Assembly: GCA_024400415.1 (NCBI GenBank)
Contig: JAKSMS010000011.1
Coordinates: 1 to 46,123 of the forward strand
DNA from: Bacteroidales bacterium
Lineage (GTDB): Bacteria; Bacteroidota; Bacteroidia; Bacteroidales; P3
DNA length: 46,123 bases
Reading direction: 5' to 3'
Both the position numbers and the translations under genes were made by a program. Positions 45,083-46,123 of the stretch are shown here, piece by piece (position 1 is the first letter of the stretch; every line of letters starts with the position of its first letter). The notes under the pieces were generated by a model. The model was given only the letters and a program-made list of their open reading frames with translations, was not told the DNA's origin and made no database searches.

Positions 45083-46009
45083 TTATTTATTTACATGAAT
45101 ATGATTGTTATGGATTATAGGATCTATTTCTTTCGACATGACTCTTCTCCCACTGATGCTATATAATCCTGAATCATGAAGGAATGATAGAAAAACATTA
45201 TTTATATTCACTTGATTTTGTGAAAGATTTAGGTAGTTCGAAGAACCTTTCCCATCCTCGGTGATATATCTAAAATCTATGCAGCGCCCGTTGCGATGAC
45301 TTTTGTGTCCCAAATTTGTTTTTCCGTCATAAGCTGAAACATCATTAACAACTACGGTTACACCAGCCTGATTAACTGCATAATTAAAGGCTGCGGCAAC
45401 ATCTGGTGCTGTCCAATCATCCCCATGTTTCCCCTTGGAAGATGAGGTTCCATCTTTCAACGTATAGCTGTATGAGTCTTCACTTGCGGTATTATTCACA
45501 ATGTTTGAATTCCCCATTCTTGTCAATTGAATAAGACCAAATTCGTTAGTTTGCCCCAAATACTGAGTCTCGGAATCATTTATTAAATTGTCATACTTGC
45601 TGGGTACAAGGCCCGCTGCTCCTGTTATTTCAGGTGATGTGCTATTACAAACATGTTTATTCCAAGCCGTTCTTGTTGTTTGGTATATCTTTTGGTCGTT
45701 TTTCCTATCCGTTCCTAAATAGCCACCTGTCTCATCATAAAAATCGCCAAATTCCATTCCTTCCGGGTCCACCAGCTTCACAGGATTGCTAGCGCAATAG
45801 TCATACGGACTCATGCTGGGATACTTGTCAGCCATTGGGTCAACACTCAGCCAACCAGTCAGCAATTCTGAGTCGTAATACCTTGCGCCAAAATAACTTA
45901 GACCCGTTTCGAAGTCTTTCTCTTTCCCGGAGAAAGTAAAACAGGCATCGTGAGCCATGTGGGGTATCACGGCTGAGAGTGGGGCAGATGATGCGAATCC
46001 GGCTTCCAT
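45083..46009 (-). CDS. Cassette A: orphan Rhs tip with LAS-type zinc peptidase domain
   Basis: 308 residues from the ATG at 46009. An in-frame ATG at 46054 lies upstream of the promoter box and is rejected. The Rhs stub spans 26-84 (SGKEKDFETGLSYFGARYYD ... LVDPEG). The toxin domain ends with a clear LAS/M15-type zinc site: His238 and Asp245 in SHRNGRCIDFR (the canonical seven-residue gap) and His303/His305 in NNHIHV. Such enzymes cleave peptidoglycan cross-links or stem peptides. A middle segment (about 95-185) is unassigned. First gene of the leftward array, followed by its exported partner. Confidence 0.8.
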   Translation of the reverse strand: MEAGFASSAPLSAVIPHMAHDACFTFSGKEKDFETGLSYFGARYYDSELLTGWLSVDPMADKYPSMSPYDYCASNPVKLVDPEGMEFGDFYDETGGYLGTDRKNDQKIYQTTRTAWNKHVCNSTSPEITGAAGLVPSKYDNLINDSETQYLGQTNEFGLIQLTRMGNSNIVNNTASEDSYSYTLKDGTSSSKGKHGDDWTAPDVAAAFNYAVNQAGVTVVVNDVSAYDGKTNLGHKSHRNGRCIDFRYITEDGKGSSNYLNLSQNQVNINNVFLSFLHDSGLYSISGRRVMSKEIDPIIHNNHIHVNK

Positions 46010-46014
46010 GAGTG

Positions 46015-46022
46015 CAAAAGTA
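46015..46022 (-). promoter_or_regulatory. Promoter box abutting the cassette A start
   Basis: TACTTTTG, five bases before the ATG, preceded by the same A-run and GTG as the acyltransferase promoter. The predicted transcript would be leaderless or nearly so. Confidence 0.5.
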
Positions 46023-46054
46023 CACTTTTTTTTGATTTTTTGCCCATGTTTCAT

Positions 46055-46062
46055 TATTTTTG
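46055..46062 (+). promoter_or_regulatory. Divergent promoter box at the right edge
   Basis: TATTTTTG followed by TTTC, 44 bp before the ATG of the partial gene at the window end. Confidence 0.4.
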
Positions 46063-46105
46063 TTTCTAGATAATCGTATTTAATTCTCTCTAACTTATTA
46101 AAATA

Positions 46106-46123
46106 ATGAAACTTACTATTGAT
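46106..46123 (+). CDS. Start of a rightward gene, cut by the window edge
   Basis: Only ATG AAA CTT ACT ATT GAT (MKLTID) is visible, after an AT-rich leader and a plausible -7 box. The product cannot be named. If real, it marks the right border of the cassette array. Confidence 0.4.

Larger units (their letters stand above)
41147..45938 (-). repeat. Four direct copies of the Rhs-core DNA (about 170 bp each)
   Basis: Copies at 41147-41312, 42628-42802, 44040-44215 and 45762-45938 encode the same core stub. They are similar in DNA and richer in GC than the toxin and immunity parts that separate them. B and C stay similar for about 50 bp further toward their start codons (ACCGACAAAGGTGCCGC shared), while A and D diverge there. 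These are the natural sites for homologous exchange of tips. Confidence 0.85.

Noticed and set aside
40512-46009. T9SS sorting domains on the Rhs tips
   Set aside because: C-termini end in toxin catalytic motifs; neither a type A nor a type B sorting domain nor a signal peptide is present.
46010-46054. Longer N-terminus for cassette A (MKHGQKIKKKCTF...)
   Set aside because: The upstream ATG precedes the -7 box and its residues translate the A-run and promoter.

Overview
The window reads as chromosomal DNA of a T9SS-bearing member of the Bacteroidota, most likely Bacteroidales. The evidence is the phylum-specific -7 promoter box TAnnTTTG ahead of many genes, the absence of strong Shine-Dalgarno sequences, a PorP-K-L-M-N type IX secretion (T9SS) locus, a T9SS type A and a type B sorting domain, a TonB-dependent receptor with a CarboxypepD-like N-terminus, and a lysyl-tRNA synthetase with the C-terminal extension usual in this phylum. 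No genus can be named from the sequence alone.

Layout. (1) 1-5.7 kb: the 5' part of a coiled-coil lipoprotein-like gene running off the left edge, a divergent M3 peptidase (dcp-like), a tract of 7-bp repeats with a 77-bp dispersed repeat, then RNase R. (2) 5.7-10.4 kb: a large surface protein (IgGFc-binding-like N-terminus, T9SS type B C-terminus) with a long structured leader, and a umuD-umuC translesion operon. (3) 11-14 kb: a membrane-anchored AraC-type regulator and lysS. (4) 14.1-18.8 kb: a leftward operon holA - TonB-dependent receptor - metallo-hydrolase - ung. (5) 18.8-19.4 kb: a gene-free stretch with a probable ~100-nt non-coding RNA and a very long inverted repeat built from 11-bp units. 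(6) 19.4-30.9 kb: envelope genes and housekeeping: NlpC/P60 peptidase with a DUF4294 protein, a PlsC-like acyltransferase, an SF1 helicase, an S8 protease carrying a T9SS type A tail, an S66 L,D-carboxypeptidase, a polysaccharide-deacetylase-like protein, a KdsC-like phosphatase and an RlpA-like protein. (7) 31-38.2 kb: the T9SS core porP-porK-porL-porM-porN plus a second porN-like gene after an intrinsic terminator. (8) 38.2-39.85 kb: repeat-rich DNA without genes, including two more hairpins made of 11-bp units. (9) 39.85-46.0 kb: a gene remnant followed by four consecutive toxin/immunity cassettes on the minus strand. Each toxin gene is a short orphan Rhs tip (about 50 residues of Rhs core, ending in DPDG or DPEG) joined to a different C-terminal enzyme domain. 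Two look JAMM/JAB-like and two look like LAS-type (M15) zinc peptidases. Each is followed within 0-12 bp, or with a 4-bp overlap, by a small gene with its own signal peptide. (10) A divergent gene starts in the last 18 bases.

How the genes work together. PorK/N form the periplasmic ring, PorL/M the energised motor and PorP an outer-membrane partner of the T9SS. The type A and type B sorting domains on the S8 protease and the IgGFc-like protein mark them as cargo. The Rhs cassettes are the main accessory system. Their exported immunity candidates and peptidoglycan-type peptidase domains point to toxins acting in the periplasm, kept as a silent or directly expressed reservoir of C-terminal tips. 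Their promoter boxes sit only 4-5 nt before the start codons. That layout, and the three unrelated hairpins sharing an 11-bp unit, are the least explained structures here.
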